Below are positions 41,173 through 50,575 of a stretch of 64,000 nucleotides of DNA, piece by piece. Below the pieces are notes generated by a model. That model did no database searches, was not told the DNA's origin, and worked only from the letters and a program-made list of their open reading frames with translations. Numbering within the stretch: position 1 is the first letter of the stretch; every line of letters begins with the position of its first letter. The DNA lies in NCBI GenBank assembly GCA_910584295.1, contig CAJTYR010000002.1:183322-247321 (forward strand), written 5' to 3'. The translations under genes and the position numbers were made by a program. This stretch comes from an uncultured Christensenella sp. (GTDB lineage Bacteria > Bacillota > Clostridia > Christensenellales > UBA1242).

Positions 41173-43263
41173 ATGAGCAATAAGAAAAAAATTTTGGAAT
41201 TAATTGATAGAAATAGTTTGGTTTATTCAAATGTGGACAAACTATTTCTCTTTCTTTCTTCTGCACTGAATTGTGAAGAAGGAGAAGTGAAAAGACTTTT
41301 TTATTCCCTCATTGGAAGTGGGGATATTTTTGAGATAAGAAAAAATAAATTTATCACAATCCCTTCTCATGGTTATATCAAGGGAGAGTTTTTTGGAACA
41401 GCAAAAGGTTTTGGTTTTGTCAAGACTGATAGTTTTGTTGATGATGTTTTTATTCCTGCAAACAAAACCTTTGGTGCTCTTGATGGAGAATTTGTGATTG
41501 TTAAAATCCTTTCTCAATCAGGCGATGGAGTTGACGGAGAGGTTGTTGGAATATACAAAGAACTTGAGGGACTTGTTGGATCAGTCAATGTTGTGGGTAG
41601 AAATTATTTTCTTGATCCTGACAACACAAAAATCCCTTTTGATCTTCCAATTATGAAAACTGGGCTTAAACTTGAGAAAAATATGAAAGTCTTGGCTGGG
41701 ATTCAAAGGACTGATGCTGGCAAGGTTAAATGTGTTGTCAAAGAAATTCTTGGTTTTGAAGACGATGTAAAAGCTCTTGAACTTTCAATTATAAGAGACC
41801 ATAATCTTTTTGAAAAGTTTCCAACTCCAGTTTTGGATGCGGAAAAGAAAGTCCCAAAAACTGTGTCTGAAACACAAAAAAAGGGCAGACTTGATTTAAC
41901 AAAAGAAGAAATCTTCACAATTGATGGTGCTGATGCCAAAGACTTTGACGATGCAGTCAACATCAAAAAATTCGATGATTATTATGAAGTAGGTGTTCAC
42001 ATTGCCGATGTTGGAGAATATGTTAAGCAAGGCAATGTCTTTGACGAAGAGGCATACAGACGTGGAACAAGTGTCTATTTCCCAACTTCAGTGCTTCCAA
42101 TGCTTCCAGTTTCACTTTCAAACGGAATTTGTTCTTTGAATGAAGGTGTGGACAGATTGACACTTTCTTGCATTATGAAAGTTAATTTCCAAGGCGAAGT
42201 TGTGGATTACAACATTTGTGAGTCTGTCATCAAGAGCGTGGCAAGATTGACTTATACTGAAGTTCACAAAGCGATTGTTGGTGAGGGACTTAATGACAAG
42301 ACAAGAAAACTCCAAAAACAATTTTTGCTTATGAGAGAACTTTGCGACATTCTCGAAGCCAACACTGTTGCTCGTGGGGCACTTGATCTTGAAATCCCTG
42401 AAGTGCAATTTGTTTTTGACGATAAGGGTATGGCTGTTGGAATTGAGAGAAGGGAAAGAAACGAGGCTCATAGACTTATTGAAGATTTTATGGTGCTTGC
42501 AAATGAAACTGTTGCAAGACACTTCAACAAACTTGGACTTCCTTTTGTTTATCGTGTGCATGAAGCCCCAACTAAAGAAAAAGTTAAGAGTGTTTGCGAT
42601 TTTCTCAAGGGAATTGGTGTGCCTTATCCACTTCCACCAGATGATATCAAACCAAAATATTTCCAAGATATTTTGGAAAAAGTTGAAACGCTTAACACAA
42701 AAGAGGTTGTCAACAAAGTTGTTTTGCGTTCTATGACAAAAGCAAAATATTCAAACAAAAATCTTGGACACTTTGGCTTGGCACTTATTGATTATTGTCA
42801 TTTTACTTCTCCGATCCGAAGATATCCGGATCTTACCATTCACAGAATTATTAAAGAATGGCTTCACAAGAAAGGGAAAATTTCGGAAACAAGAAGAGAT
42901 GAACTTGATGAGTTTGCTTTTGAGTCTGCAGAGCAATCTTCAAGCTGTGAAAGAAATGCTGATTATGCAGAAAGAGATGTTGATGATCTTTGGAAAGCAT
43001 ACTTGATGAAAGATCGAGTTGGTGAAATTTTTGAAGCAACAATTTCCAGTGTGACAAACTTTGGAATTTTTGTAAGTCTTGAAAATACAGTTGAAGGACT
43101 TGTCAAACTTGAAGATCTTCCAGATGATGCTTACATGTTTCTTGAAAGACAATTGAAACTTAAAGGGGGTTCACATTTGTTCTCTTTGGGAGACAAAGTG
43201 AAGGTTACTCTTACAAATGTTAACTTGCAAGCAAGAAACATTGATTTCAAGATTGTTGAATAA
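41173..43263 (+). CDS. rnr: Ribonuclease R
   Basis: 3'-5' exoribonuclease that degrades structured RNA and, with tmRNA-SmpB, faulty mRNA. 696 residues: N-terminal helix-turn-helix and cold-shock domains, the RNB catalytic motif IDGADAKDFDDAVNI with its aspartates, then ARLTYTEV and HFTSPIRRYPDLTIHR, and a C-terminal S1 domain (FEATISSVTNFGIFVSLENTVEG). Starts 10 bases after secG behind GAGGAAAA. Confidence 0.97.
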   Translation: MSNKKKILELIDRNSLVYSNVDKLFLFLSSALNCEEGEVKRLFYSLIGSGDIFEIRKNKFITIPSHGYIKGEFFGTAKGFGFVKTDSFVDDVFIPANKTFGALDGEFVIVKILSQSGDGVDGEVVGIYKELEGLVGSVNVVGRNYFLDPDNTKIPFDLPIMKTGLKLEKNMKVLAGIQRTDAGKVKCVVKEILGFEDDVKALELSIIRDHNLFEKFPTPVLDAEKKVPKTVSETQKKGRLDLTKEEIFTIDGADAKDFDDAVNIKKFDDYYEVGVHIADVGEYVKQGNVFDEEAYRRGTSVYFPTSVLPMLPVSLSNGICSLNEGVDRLTLSCIMKVNFQGEVVDYNICESVIKSVARLTYTEVHKAIVGEGLNDKTRKLQKQFLLMRELCDILEANTVARGALDLEIPEVQFVFDDKGMAVGIERRERNEAHRLIEDFMVLANETVARHFNKLGLPFVYRVHEAPTKEKVKSVCDFLKGIGVPYPLPPDDIKPKYFQDILEKVETLNTKEVVNKVVLRSMTKAKYSNKNLGHFGLALIDYCHFTSPIRRYPDLTIHRIIKEWLHKKGKISETRRDELDEFAFESAEQSSSCERNADYAERDVDDLWKAYLMKDRVGEIFEATISSVTNFGIFVSLENTVEGLVKLEDLPDDAYMFLERQLKLKGGSHLFSLGDKVKVTLTNVNLQARNIDFKIVE

Positions 43264-43265
43264 AA

Positions 43266-43325
43266 CTGATAAAAAAATGGTTAAAACAGCAAAAATTTTT
43301 GAAAAAAAACCATTTTTTTTATCTT
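43266..43325 (+). terminator. Terminator after rnr
   Basis: GATAAAAAAATGGTT and AACCATTTTTTTTATC pair across a loop of about 30 bases. Confidence 0.65.
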
Positions 43326-43340
43326 TTTTATTAAATGCTA

Positions 43341-43369
43341 TTGAAAAAAAATAATATTGGGTGTATAAT
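43341..43369 (+). promoter_or_regulatory. Promoter of smpB
   Basis: TTGAAA (43341-43346), 17-base spacer, TATAAT (43364-43369). Confidence 0.7.
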
Positions 43370-43379
43370 AGGAGGAGGA

Positions 43380-43820
43380 ATGAAGGTTATATCAAACAAC
43401 AAACGGGCTTACTATGACTACTTCGTTTCAGACTTGGTTGAGGCTGGAATTGTCTTGGAAGGCAGTGAAGTTAAGTCTGTGCGCGCTGGGGGAGCAAGTC
43501 TTTCTGAAAGTTTTGTCATTGTTAAAAATGGTGAAATTTTTTTGAAAAATGCATACATTAAACCATACGAACAGACAACTTCCTTTAAACCGGACGAAAG
43601 AAGAACAAGAAAACTTCTTTTAAACAAAAGCGAAATTGAAAAATTTGCTCGTGCGGTGAAAGAAAAAGGTTTCACGCTGGTTGCCACAAAGATTTATTTC
43701 AACAAATCTGGCAAAGTTAAGGTGGAAATCGGACTTGCAAAGGGTAAGAAACTTTATGACAAGCGCCAAACTCTGAAAGAAAAATCTGTTAAAAGGGATA
43801 TCGAAAGATACTCCGTTTAA
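43380..43820 (+). CDS. smpB: SsrA-binding protein SmpB
   Basis: Binds tmRNA and brings it to stalled ribosomes. 146 residues from the ATG at 43380 behind GGAGGAGGA. Signatures: NNKRAYYDYFVSDLVEAGIVLEGSEVKS, KNAYIKPYE, and the C-terminal KGKKLYDKRQTLKEK ending in the basic tail. Directly followed by ssrA. Confidence 0.97.
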   Translation: MKVISNNKRAYYDYFVSDLVEAGIVLEGSEVKSVRAGGASLSESFVIVKNGEIFLKNAYIKPYEQTTSFKPDERRTRKLLLNKSEIEKFARAVKEKGFTLVATKIYFNKSGKVKVEIGLAKGKKLYDKRQTLKEKSVKRDIERYSV

Positions 43821-43826
43821 CCTTTT

Positions 43827-44225
43827 GGGGACGATTTTGGTTTCGACGGAGATTTATGTTGAATACATAAAGCATGCGGTGATTTGCCCATCACCTAAAA
43901 AATGAGCTACGCGAATAAACGCAGAAAAAAATGACAATGTTGTTTCTTTCAACACAGCTGCTGTTGCTGCCTAACTGAATTAAACAACGACTTGATTGAA
44001 AAATTCAATCTGCTCACCTTTTGATTTGCCATCAAGAGTGCTGGGTATCATCCTAGGCAAAAATTTTGCAGAAAGTTGTCCTTGTATTTGCAAAAAATCT
44101 TAAGGAATAGTTTTTAAAGTCTGTTTGTGGATAAATTAAAAACGAATTTGAAGCATAAACTAAGCATGTAGAAAAGTATTTTGCAGGATTTTCGGACGAG
44201 GGTTCAATTCCCTCCGTCTCCACCA
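43827..44225 (+). ncRNA. ssrA: Transfer-messenger RNA (tmRNA)
   Basis: About 399 bases. The 5' end GGGGACG pairs with CGTCTCC before A-CCA at the 3' end, forming the alanyl acceptor stem; GGTTTCGACGG and GGTTCAATTCCC are the conserved tRNA-like parts. The tag frame resumes at 43921 (GCA) and ends at TAA 43972-43974: AEKNDNVVSFNTAAVAA. The tag keeps a small-residue AVAA end, the proteolysis signal. One-piece (not permuted) form. Confidence 0.95.
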
Positions 44226-44307
44226 AAAAATGTTGTCTGAAGTCGTTTTTGATGTAGCTTTTGTCTATATCGACAATTTAAAAATCAAAAAGGAAGGTAA
44301 TTTTGCT

Positions 44308-45534
44308 ATGTTAAAATCTCTCTTAAATGCAGGTAGCGGAAGCATCAATTCACTTATCTTGGATGTGTTTATCATTTTTGCTGTTGTTCTTGCTGGATCG
44401 CTTATCGTTTACTTTTTGTTTGAAATGGTTAATTCCATTGTCAACAAGAGTGGAAAACCTAAAGATGACGACAGATTGATTTTTGATGAAAAAGAGAAGA
44501 AGGCGTTTGAAGACGGCATCGTTTCAAGTTTTAATCTTGATGAAGAAAACACAGAGGAAGTTGCTGTTGAAGTTGAAGAAGAAAAACCAATGCCAGTTTT
44601 CAACGAAAATGATATTCTTGAAGTGGATGAGGATCGTGCAGAGGCAGAAAAAGCTGAAATGGAAGCTGCCAAAGCTCGTGAAGAAAGAGAGAACGCTGAA
44701 AGAAGAGCATATTTGGAAGCAAGAAGACAAGAAATCCTTAGAAGAATGCAAGAAACTTCAAATGAAGAGGCTAAAGAAGAAGAGTCCTCTGCTCAGGAAA
44801 CGGCTGAAACTGAAAATGTTGAAGAGGAGACTGTTGAGGAAGAAGAACTTCCTGCAGTTGAACCAATTGCTGATGCTGTGGCAGAAGAAGAGGTTGAACA
44901 AATTCAAGAACCAGTCCAAGAAGAGCCAAACCATTTGGAAGAAGAAAGAAAAGCTTTGGAAGAAGAAAAACAAAGATATCAAACCATGGTTATGGAACTT
45001 GAGCAAGCAAAGAAAGCTCTTGCAGAGCAAACAAAAGAACCTGAAGTTAAGACTGTTGTTGTCAACAAGAAACTTGCCGGACTTTCAATTGATGAGCTTC
45101 GCAAAAAACTTGCAAAGACGGAAGCTAGACTTGCTGCAACTGAAAAAGAATACAAGCAATGCAGAAAAGAGTTTATTCCTCTTCAAAGAGTTTGGACGAC
45201 ACATGAGAGAGATGAAAAGAAACTGCGCAGAAAAGAAGCTCTTGTTGCAAAGCAAAAAGTTTTGCTTTATGGCGTAAACAATTATGCTGACATCGATGAA
45301 GATAAAGCAAAGAAACTTTCAGAAGATCTTGACCTTTTGGATGGACTTAAACTTTCTGTTCAACATTGTGAAGAGGTTATGAAAAACAACCAAGAAAGAT
45401 ATCCTCTTCTTGAAAAGATGTATTATGTTTTGAAAGCAAGAAACGAAGATCTTAAGAATGATGTTGAATCTTTGACTGCTGAAATTGCAAGACTTGAAAA
45501 AGAACAAGAAGAAACAAATTCTGAAAACGAATAA
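44308..45534 (+). CDS. Membrane-anchored acidic coiled-coil protein
   Basis: About 408 residues. One membrane helix near the N-terminus (about residues 14-38), then a very acidic region with Glu/Ala-rich helices (about 60-200) and a long charged coiled coil (about 205-400). No known domain. Such bitopic proteins may organise envelope or division structures, but nothing specific is visible. ATG at 44308 follows AAGGAAGG; an earlier ATG at 44230 has no ribosome binding site and abuts the tmRNA 3' end. Confidence 0.7.
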   Translation: MLKSLLNAGSGSINSLILDVFIIFAVVLAGSLIVYFLFEMVNSIVNKSGKPKDDDRLIFDEKEKKAFEDGIVSSFNLDEENTEEVAVEVEEEKPMPVFNENDILEVDEDRAEAEKAEMEAAKAREERENAERRAYLEARRQEILRRMQETSNEEAKEEESSAQETAETENVEEETVEEEELPAVEPIADAVAEEEVEQIQEPVQEEPNHLEEERKALEEEKQRYQTMVMELEQAKKALAEQTKEPEVKTVVVNKKLAGLSIDELRKKLAKTEARLAATEKEYKQCRKEFIPLQRVWTTHERDEKKLRRKEALVAKQKVLLYGVNNYADIDEDKAKKLSEDLDLLDGLKLSVQHCEEVMKNNQERYPLLEKMYYVLKARNEDLKNDVESLTAEIARLEKEQEETNSENE

Positions 45535-45535
45535 T

Positions 45536-45564
45536 AAAAATCCACCTATATTGGTGGTTTTTTT
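45536..45564 (+). terminator. Terminator after the coiled-coil protein gene
   Basis: AAATCCACC/GGTGGTTT stem, TATATT loop and a T run. Confidence 0.85.
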
Positions 45565-45594
45565 GTTGAAATGTCTTTAAAAATATTTTGTGAG

Positions 45595-45615
45595 TATAAT
45601 AATATTTGATATAAT
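45595..45615 (+). promoter_or_regulatory. Tandem -10 boxes of the ATPase gene
   Basis: TATAAT at 45595-45600 and extended TGA-TATAAT at 45607-45615; the second lies 7 bases before the ATG. No Shine-Dalgarno in either possible transcript. Confidence 0.55.
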
Positions 45616-45622
45616 AACATAA

Positions 45623-48412
45623 ATGAGTAATTATTTTGCAAAGACAACAGAAGAAGTTTTGGAAAATGTTCAGGCGACAACGTCCGGACTTTCTTATCGC
45701 GAAGCAAAGACAAGGCTTGAGCAAAATGGAAAAAATGCACTTACTGAAAAGAAAAAGAAAAGCAATTTTGTGAAATTTTTGCAACAATTTAAAGAAATTC
45801 TTATTATTGTCCTGTTGATAAGTTCTGTTGTGAGTGTTGTTATTGGCATAATACAGAAATCATATGGTGAATTTATTGATGCGGGAATTATTTTGGTGAT
45901 TGTCTTTGTAAATGCCATCATTGGCTTTTTGCAGGAGAGAAAATCCGAAGAGGCGATGGCATCACTAAAAAATTTGACAAAGCCTTTTTGCAAAGTGAAC
46001 AGAAATGGAAAAACCATCAAGGTTAAGTCGGAAGAACTTGTGCTTGGTGATATTGTTGTTTTGGAAGCAGGGGACATCATCCCTGCAGATCTTCGTCTTT
46101 TGGAAAGTAATTCGCTTAAGATTGAGGAGAGTGCGTTGACTGGTGAAAGTGTGCCAGTTGAAAAGGATGCAAGCATTGTTTTGGATGAAAATGCTGTGCT
46201 TGGTGACCGTGTGAACATGGCATATATGGGCAGCATCGTGACCTATGGAAGAGGGCTTGGAGTTGTTGTCGCTTGCGGAATGGACACCGAAATGGGGAAA
46301 ATTGCGTCTGCGTTGAATGAAATGGACAATGAAGAGACCCCACTTACAAAGCGTATCAAAAAGACAAGCATAATCATAACTGTGATTGTTCTTGTTGTTT
46401 GTTTGGCTGTTTTCATTTTGGAACTTTGTATGTCAAAAGGAAAAGATATCTTTGCGGCGTTTTCTATGGCGATTGCCATTGCTGTTTGTGCTATTCCAGA
46501 GGGACTTCCTGCGTGTAACACTGTCACCATGTCGATGGGAGTGAAGAGAATGAGCGAGCAGAGGGCAATTGTCAAACATTTGCCAGCTGTTGAGACCTTG
46601 GGAAGCACGGAAGTGATTTGTTCTGATAAGACTGGAACATTAACCCTTAACCAAATGACTGTGAAAAAAGTCTTCTATTTTGGCGGAATGTGTGAAGAAC
46701 TTAACAACAAGAAATTTGATGAAATTGTGATTGGTGGAAATGCAACAGACAATGTTGTGACACTTGACCAAGTTGAAGAAATTCATGCAACTGAATTTAA
46801 GGATGATCGCAACTTTAATGAAATTATGAGATGTATGCTTTTGTGCAATGACACAAGAACAAAACTTGAGGATAACAAACTTGAAACGGTTGGAGATCCT
46901 ACTGAAATTGCACTGGTGCATTATGGCTATAAATTTGGCTTCAACAAAGAAAAAGTTGAAGGAGAATTTAAGAGAATTAATGAAATTCCATTTGACAGCG
47001 ACAGAAAACTTATGACAACTTTCCATGAAATCGGAGAGCAAAAGGTTGCATACACAAAGGGTGCAATTGACAGCATTTTGATGCGTTGTGATCGAATTTT
47101 GGACAATGGAAGGATTAGGAAAATCACAAATGCTGACAAGGATTTGATCATTGAAAAAAATGCGGAATATGCTTCAAAAGCACTTCGTATGCTTGGCTTT
47201 GCTTTTAAGACAGTTGATAAGATTGGTCGTCCTACCAGCGCAAACACTGAATATGACCTCTGTTTCATTGGTATGGTGGGCATGATTGATCCTCCAAGAG
47301 AAGAGGTTAAGGATTCAATCAAAACTTGCAAACAGGCTGGAATAACAACCATTATGATTACTGGCGATCATAAAGACACTGCTTTTGCAATTGCAAACGA
47401 ACTTGGAATTTGTTCTGACAGCAAAAAAGTGATCACTGGGAAAGAACTTGATCAAATTTCAGATGAGGAGTTTGTTAAAGCGGTTAATCAGTATCAGGTT
47501 TATGCAAGGGTAAGCCCAGAGCATAAGGTGAAAATTGTCAAGGCATTGAAAGCAAACAACAAGACTGTTGCCATGACTGGTGATGGAGTCAATGATGCTC
47601 CAAGCATCAAGGCTGCTGACATTGGTGTTGGAATGGGTATCACTGGCACAGATGTCACAAAAGAGGCTGCTGACATCATCCTCACTGACGATAACTTCTC
47701 AACAATTGTTGGTGCAGTGAGAGAAGGAAGAAGGATTTACGACACAATTCTCAAAATTTTGATGTTTTTGCTTGGAACATCCATTGCAGAACTTATTGCA
47801 ATGACGGTCGTCCTTTTGGGCTTTAGAGATGTCAATTTTTTCCAACCTGCACTTATTCTTTGGATTAATTTTGTTTCTGACACATTTGTTGGGCTGGCTT
47901 TGGGTTTTGAGAAGGCTGAAAAGAATGTTATGAAGCGAAAACCAATCAAAAATTCAGGCAGTTTGTTTAAGGGTGATGCTGGAATAAATATCTTTGCTTC
48001 TGCAGTCTTTGTTGGAATTGGAATTATTGCACTATACTGCGGAATGACCTTTGGACTTAAACTTTCGTCAGCAGAAGTGACAACAATTTGTTTCTTGTTT
48101 ACTTGCATAAGTGAACTTTTCCATGCTTACAATTTGAAGAGCAAAACTGCAACTTTGTTTGGAAAAGACATCTTCGACAACAAAGTTCTTAATTTTGCAT
48201 TTTTGGGGTCATTAATTTTGACGGTTATTGTTGTGGTTGCTCCAATTTCACCAATTCAAAACGCAATGGGAATCACATCAATCAATTGGTGGCAATGGTT
48301 GATTGCACTTGGTTGCTCAATCTTGATTGTGCCTTATTTTGAACTTGTGAAATTTATCATCAGAAGAAGGGATGCTCGTCCTTTATCAAGAGAACAAGGA
48401 AAGAAACAATAA
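45623..48412 (+). CDS. P-type Ca2+-transporting ATPase (type II)
   Basis: 929 residues, 10 predicted membrane helices. The CAIPEGLPA helix-4 motif carries the Ca2+-site glutamate of type IIA/IIB pumps; phosphorylation motif SDKTGTLT, actuator TGES, and TGDGVNDAP hinge are intact. N-terminal cation ATPase domain and a full C-terminal six-helix domain are present. Exports Ca2+ (possibly Mn2+). Start at 45623 lacks a Shine-Dalgarno. The following MFS-like gene starts on the last base of its stop codon (TAATG), so they are coupled. Confidence 0.93.
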   Translation: MSNYFAKTTEEVLENVQATTSGLSYREAKTRLEQNGKNALTEKKKKSNFVKFLQQFKEILIIVLLISSVVSVVIGIIQKSYGEFIDAGIILVIVFVNAIIGFLQERKSEEAMASLKNLTKPFCKVNRNGKTIKVKSEELVLGDIVVLEAGDIIPADLRLLESNSLKIEESALTGESVPVEKDASIVLDENAVLGDRVNMAYMGSIVTYGRGLGVVVACGMDTEMGKIASALNEMDNEETPLTKRIKKTSIIITVIVLVVCLAVFILELCMSKGKDIFAAFSMAIAIAVCAIPEGLPACNTVTMSMGVKRMSEQRAIVKHLPAVETLGSTEVICSDKTGTLTLNQMTVKKVFYFGGMCEELNNKKFDEIVIGGNATDNVVTLDQVEEIHATEFKDDRNFNEIMRCMLLCNDTRTKLEDNKLETVGDPTEIALVHYGYKFGFNKEKVEGEFKRINEIPFDSDRKLMTTFHEIGEQKVAYTKGAIDSILMRCDRILDNGRIRKITNADKDLIIEKNAEYASKALRMLGFAFKTVDKIGRPTSANTEYDLCFIGMVGMIDPPREEVKDSIKTCKQAGITTIMITGDHKDTAFAIANELGICSDSKKVITGKELDQISDEEFVKAVNQYQVYARVSPEHKVKIVKALKANNKTVAMTGDGVNDAPSIKAADIGVGMGITGTDVTKEAADIILTDDNFSTIVGAVREGRRIYDTILKILMFLLGTSIAELIAMTVVLLGFRDVNFFQPALILWINFVSDTFVGLALGFEKAEKNVMKRKPIKNSGSLFKGDAGINIFASAVFVGIGIIALYCGMTFGLKLSSAEVTTICFLFTCISELFHAYNLKSKTATLFGKDIFDNKVLNFAFLGSLILTVIVVVAPISPIQNAMGITSINWWQWLIALGCSILIVPYFELVKFIIRRRDARPLSREQGKKQ

Positions 48413-49767
48413 TGAAAAAGAGATATGGAGAAATCACAGTCTCTGCGACAATTGAGAAAGAGAAACCAAGAAAAAGGCGTCGCAAAAGAAGTAAAATTTT
48501 TGATTTGAGTGCTATTTCGATCATTGCTTGTGATTGTTTGCAGGCGATCATTGCAATCTTTATTGACTTGTTTTTGATTTCACAGATTTTAAATGATCCA
48601 TCAAACACAATGTCTCAAAATATTGTCAATATTGGAATTTTCTATCTGGTCGAATATGTCATTTTGACTTCTGCTTATGCTGTGACAGGGTATGCTCTAC
48701 GAAAGATCAACAAAAGTATTTTTGTGTCAATTGGTGCGATTTTGTTGACGCTCACTGTTATTTCCGTCAATTTGATAGGAAGCAGACTTTCAACGCTCTT
48801 CCCTCTTATTGCGGTCATCTATGGTTTGTCTTGGGCGTTTTTCTCTTCTGGATTTCACAATCTTACAGCAGAGACAATAAGCAGCAAGCATCAAGTAAGA
48901 TTTTTTGCTGTCAAAAGAATTTTGTATCAATTGACATACATAATTTTTCCTGTCACTTTGGGAATTGTTATTGACAAAGTGGATTTCTCGTTTATGGCCC
49001 TTATCATGCTTGCAGTGTGTGCGGTGCTTATTGTGTTTTCCTTTCTTATTTCTCCAAAAAAAGCATATAGGCAGTCCTTCAATTTGAAGAGATTTTGGAG
49101 TTATATCAAGAAAAACAAAGAAGAGACAAAACCGCTTTGGATTGTCTACATCTCAAATTTTTTCAGAGGTGGGTCTTATGACTGCTTCACAACACTTATC
49201 ACCATTCTTGTGATGAGAACTTTTGCATCAAACACTTCGCTTGGGATGTTTCAGTCAATCTTTACGGCTTGCTCTCTTGTGACAATGTTTTTCTATTTAA
49301 AATATTATCGAAAGAAGAGAGCAACAGGTTTCATTGTGCCAACCATTGCTTTGGTTGCCTGTGCAATTGTTGCAATCTTTTGTGCAACCAACAGAGTTAC
49401 TATCATTATTTTCTATGCGGTCTATTCAATTTTGAATGTCATTTTGATGTCGATATCAGATTCAAGAAGGTCTGGTGTTGTGCGACAACTTTCATTGCAC
49501 TCTCACATTTTGGAACATACTGCAATTGCAGAGTTCTTTTTGGGGGCTGGTAGAGTGCTTTCAACAATCATGATTTTGCTTTCTGGAATTTTTGACAACT
49601 TGAGAGGTGGGGGAACACTGTTTTTGAAACTTGCAATTGGTTTTGTTTGTGTGATGTATATCTTCTATGGAATAACACTGATTTGGTTGGAAAAATCACT
49701 CATTAAACAAGATGAAAAATTTAGGGCATTGCATGCTGATGAAAAAATTGAAAAAGCAGAGGACTAG
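48412..49767 (+). CDS. MFS-like multi-helix membrane protein
   Basis: 451 residues with a basic cytoplasmic N-terminus (KEKPRKRRRKRSK) and about 12 membrane helices in two halves around a long loop (about residues 215-245), as in major-facilitator transporters. No motif tells the substrate. Overlaps the ATPase stop by one base, suggesting a linked role. Confidence 0.7.
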   Translation: MKKRYGEITVSATIEKEKPRKRRRKRSKIFDLSAISIIACDCLQAIIAIFIDLFLISQILNDPSNTMSQNIVNIGIFYLVEYVILTSAYAVTGYALRKINKSIFVSIGAILLTLTVISVNLIGSRLSTLFPLIAVIYGLSWAFFSSGFHNLTAETISSKHQVRFFAVKRILYQLTYIIFPVTLGIVIDKVDFSFMALIMLAVCAVLIVFSFLISPKKAYRQSFNLKRFWSYIKKNKEETKPLWIVYISNFFRGGSYDCFTTLITILVMRTFASNTSLGMFQSIFTACSLVTMFFYLKYYRKKRATGFIVPTIALVACAIVAIFCATNRVTIIIFYAVYSILNVILMSISDSRRSGVVRQLSLHSHILEHTAIAEFFLGAGRVLSTIMILLSGIFDNLRGGGTLFLKLAIGFVCVMYIFYGITLIWLEKSLIKQDEKFRALHADEKIEKAED

Positions 49768-49783
49768 GTCATCTGCTTTTTTC
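49751..49783 (+). terminator. Terminator of the ATPase operon
   Basis: AAAAAGCAGA/TCTGCTTTTTT stem enclosing the stop codon. Confidence 0.85.
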
Positions 49784-49802
49784 TTGTCTGGGATTGAGAA
49801 AT

Positions 49803-50006
49803 CTATTCTTTGAAAAATTCTGAAATTGGACATCCAATGATTTTGGAAAGTTTTTGATATGTCTGAAGGCGAGTATATTTGCCGTATTTGTGTGTGATTT
49901 TGTGAAATGTTTCAGGATGAATTTCACTCAATTTGCAAAACTCTTCTTTTGTCAGATTGTTCTTTTCCATGTAATCAAAGATTGGCTTTGTGTTGATTTT
50001 AATCAT
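49803..50006 (-). CDS. Small HTH (XRE-like) protein
   Basis: 67 residues: PIFDYMEKNNLTKEEFCKLSEIHPETFHKITHKYGKYTR ... ISEFF fits a compact XRE-type HTH with little else. ATG at 50006 behind AAAAGGAGAAAA; the frame extends 9 codons further without a site. Divergent from another XRE gene. Confidence 0.65.
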   Translation of the reverse strand: MIKINTKPIFDYMEKNNLTKEEFCKLSEIHPETFHKITHKYGKYTRLQTYQKLSKIIGCPISEFFKE

Positions 50007-50027
50007 TCTTTTTTCTCCTTTTAAGAA

Positions 50028-50108
50028 TATCAAAATACTTGATAATTCATTTAAAATATATCATAAAATATTTAGTATTGTAAAGAAAAAATACTATAAT
50101 ATTTGATA
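50028..50108. promoter_or_regulatory. TTGATA repeats between divergent HTH genes
   Basis: Inverted repeat TATCAA-N5-TTGATA at 50028-50044 and another TTGATAATT at 50103-50111 next to TATAAT (50095-50100). Likely operators of one or both HTH proteins. Confidence 0.5.
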
Positions 50109-50180
50109 ATTATGAAAAAACTACATAAAATATTGATTAGAATACTAAAAATTTGTATATTTTCAATAGAGGTTTATTGA

Positions 50181-50498
50181 ATGAATTTGAAAACAATCAG
50201 AAAGTTGAATGGTAAAACCCAAATCGAGGTTGCAAGAGATTTGGGAATTATGCAAAATACCTATTCAAATTATGAAATTGGAAAGACTCAACCTGATTTT
50301 GAAGTTTTGGTTAAACTTGCGGACTATTTTCACACAACTGTGGATGCAATTTTGGGGCATGATGTTCCGTATCTTCTTGACAAAAGTGTTTTGACGCCAA
50401 AGCAGAGAAGACTTGTGGAGCTTGTTTGCCATGTCGATGACAACACCTGCGAATTGGCAGAGGCCTACATCACAGGAAGAGTTGAAGGAAGAGAGTGA
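50181..50498 (+). CDS. XRE-family transcriptional regulator
   Basis: 105 residues. HTH_3 domain at residues 5-58 (TQIEVARDLGIMQNTYSNYEIGKTQPDFEVLVKLADYF), then DAILGHD and a helical C-terminus. Classic small repressor of Bacillota. ATG after GAGG. Targets unknown; its divergent partner HTH gene is the likeliest. Confidence 0.85.
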   Translation: MNLKTIRKLNGKTQIEVARDLGIMQNTYSNYEIGKTQPDFEVLVKLADYFHTTVDAILGHDVPYLLDKSVLTPKQRRLVELVCHVDDNTCELAEAYITGRVEGRE

Positions 50499-50575
50499 AA
50501 AAATTTGCAAAGGAAGAGTTTTTCTTTACATTTTTTTGCACGTGAGATAGAATATTAAAAGAATTGAGGTGTTAT

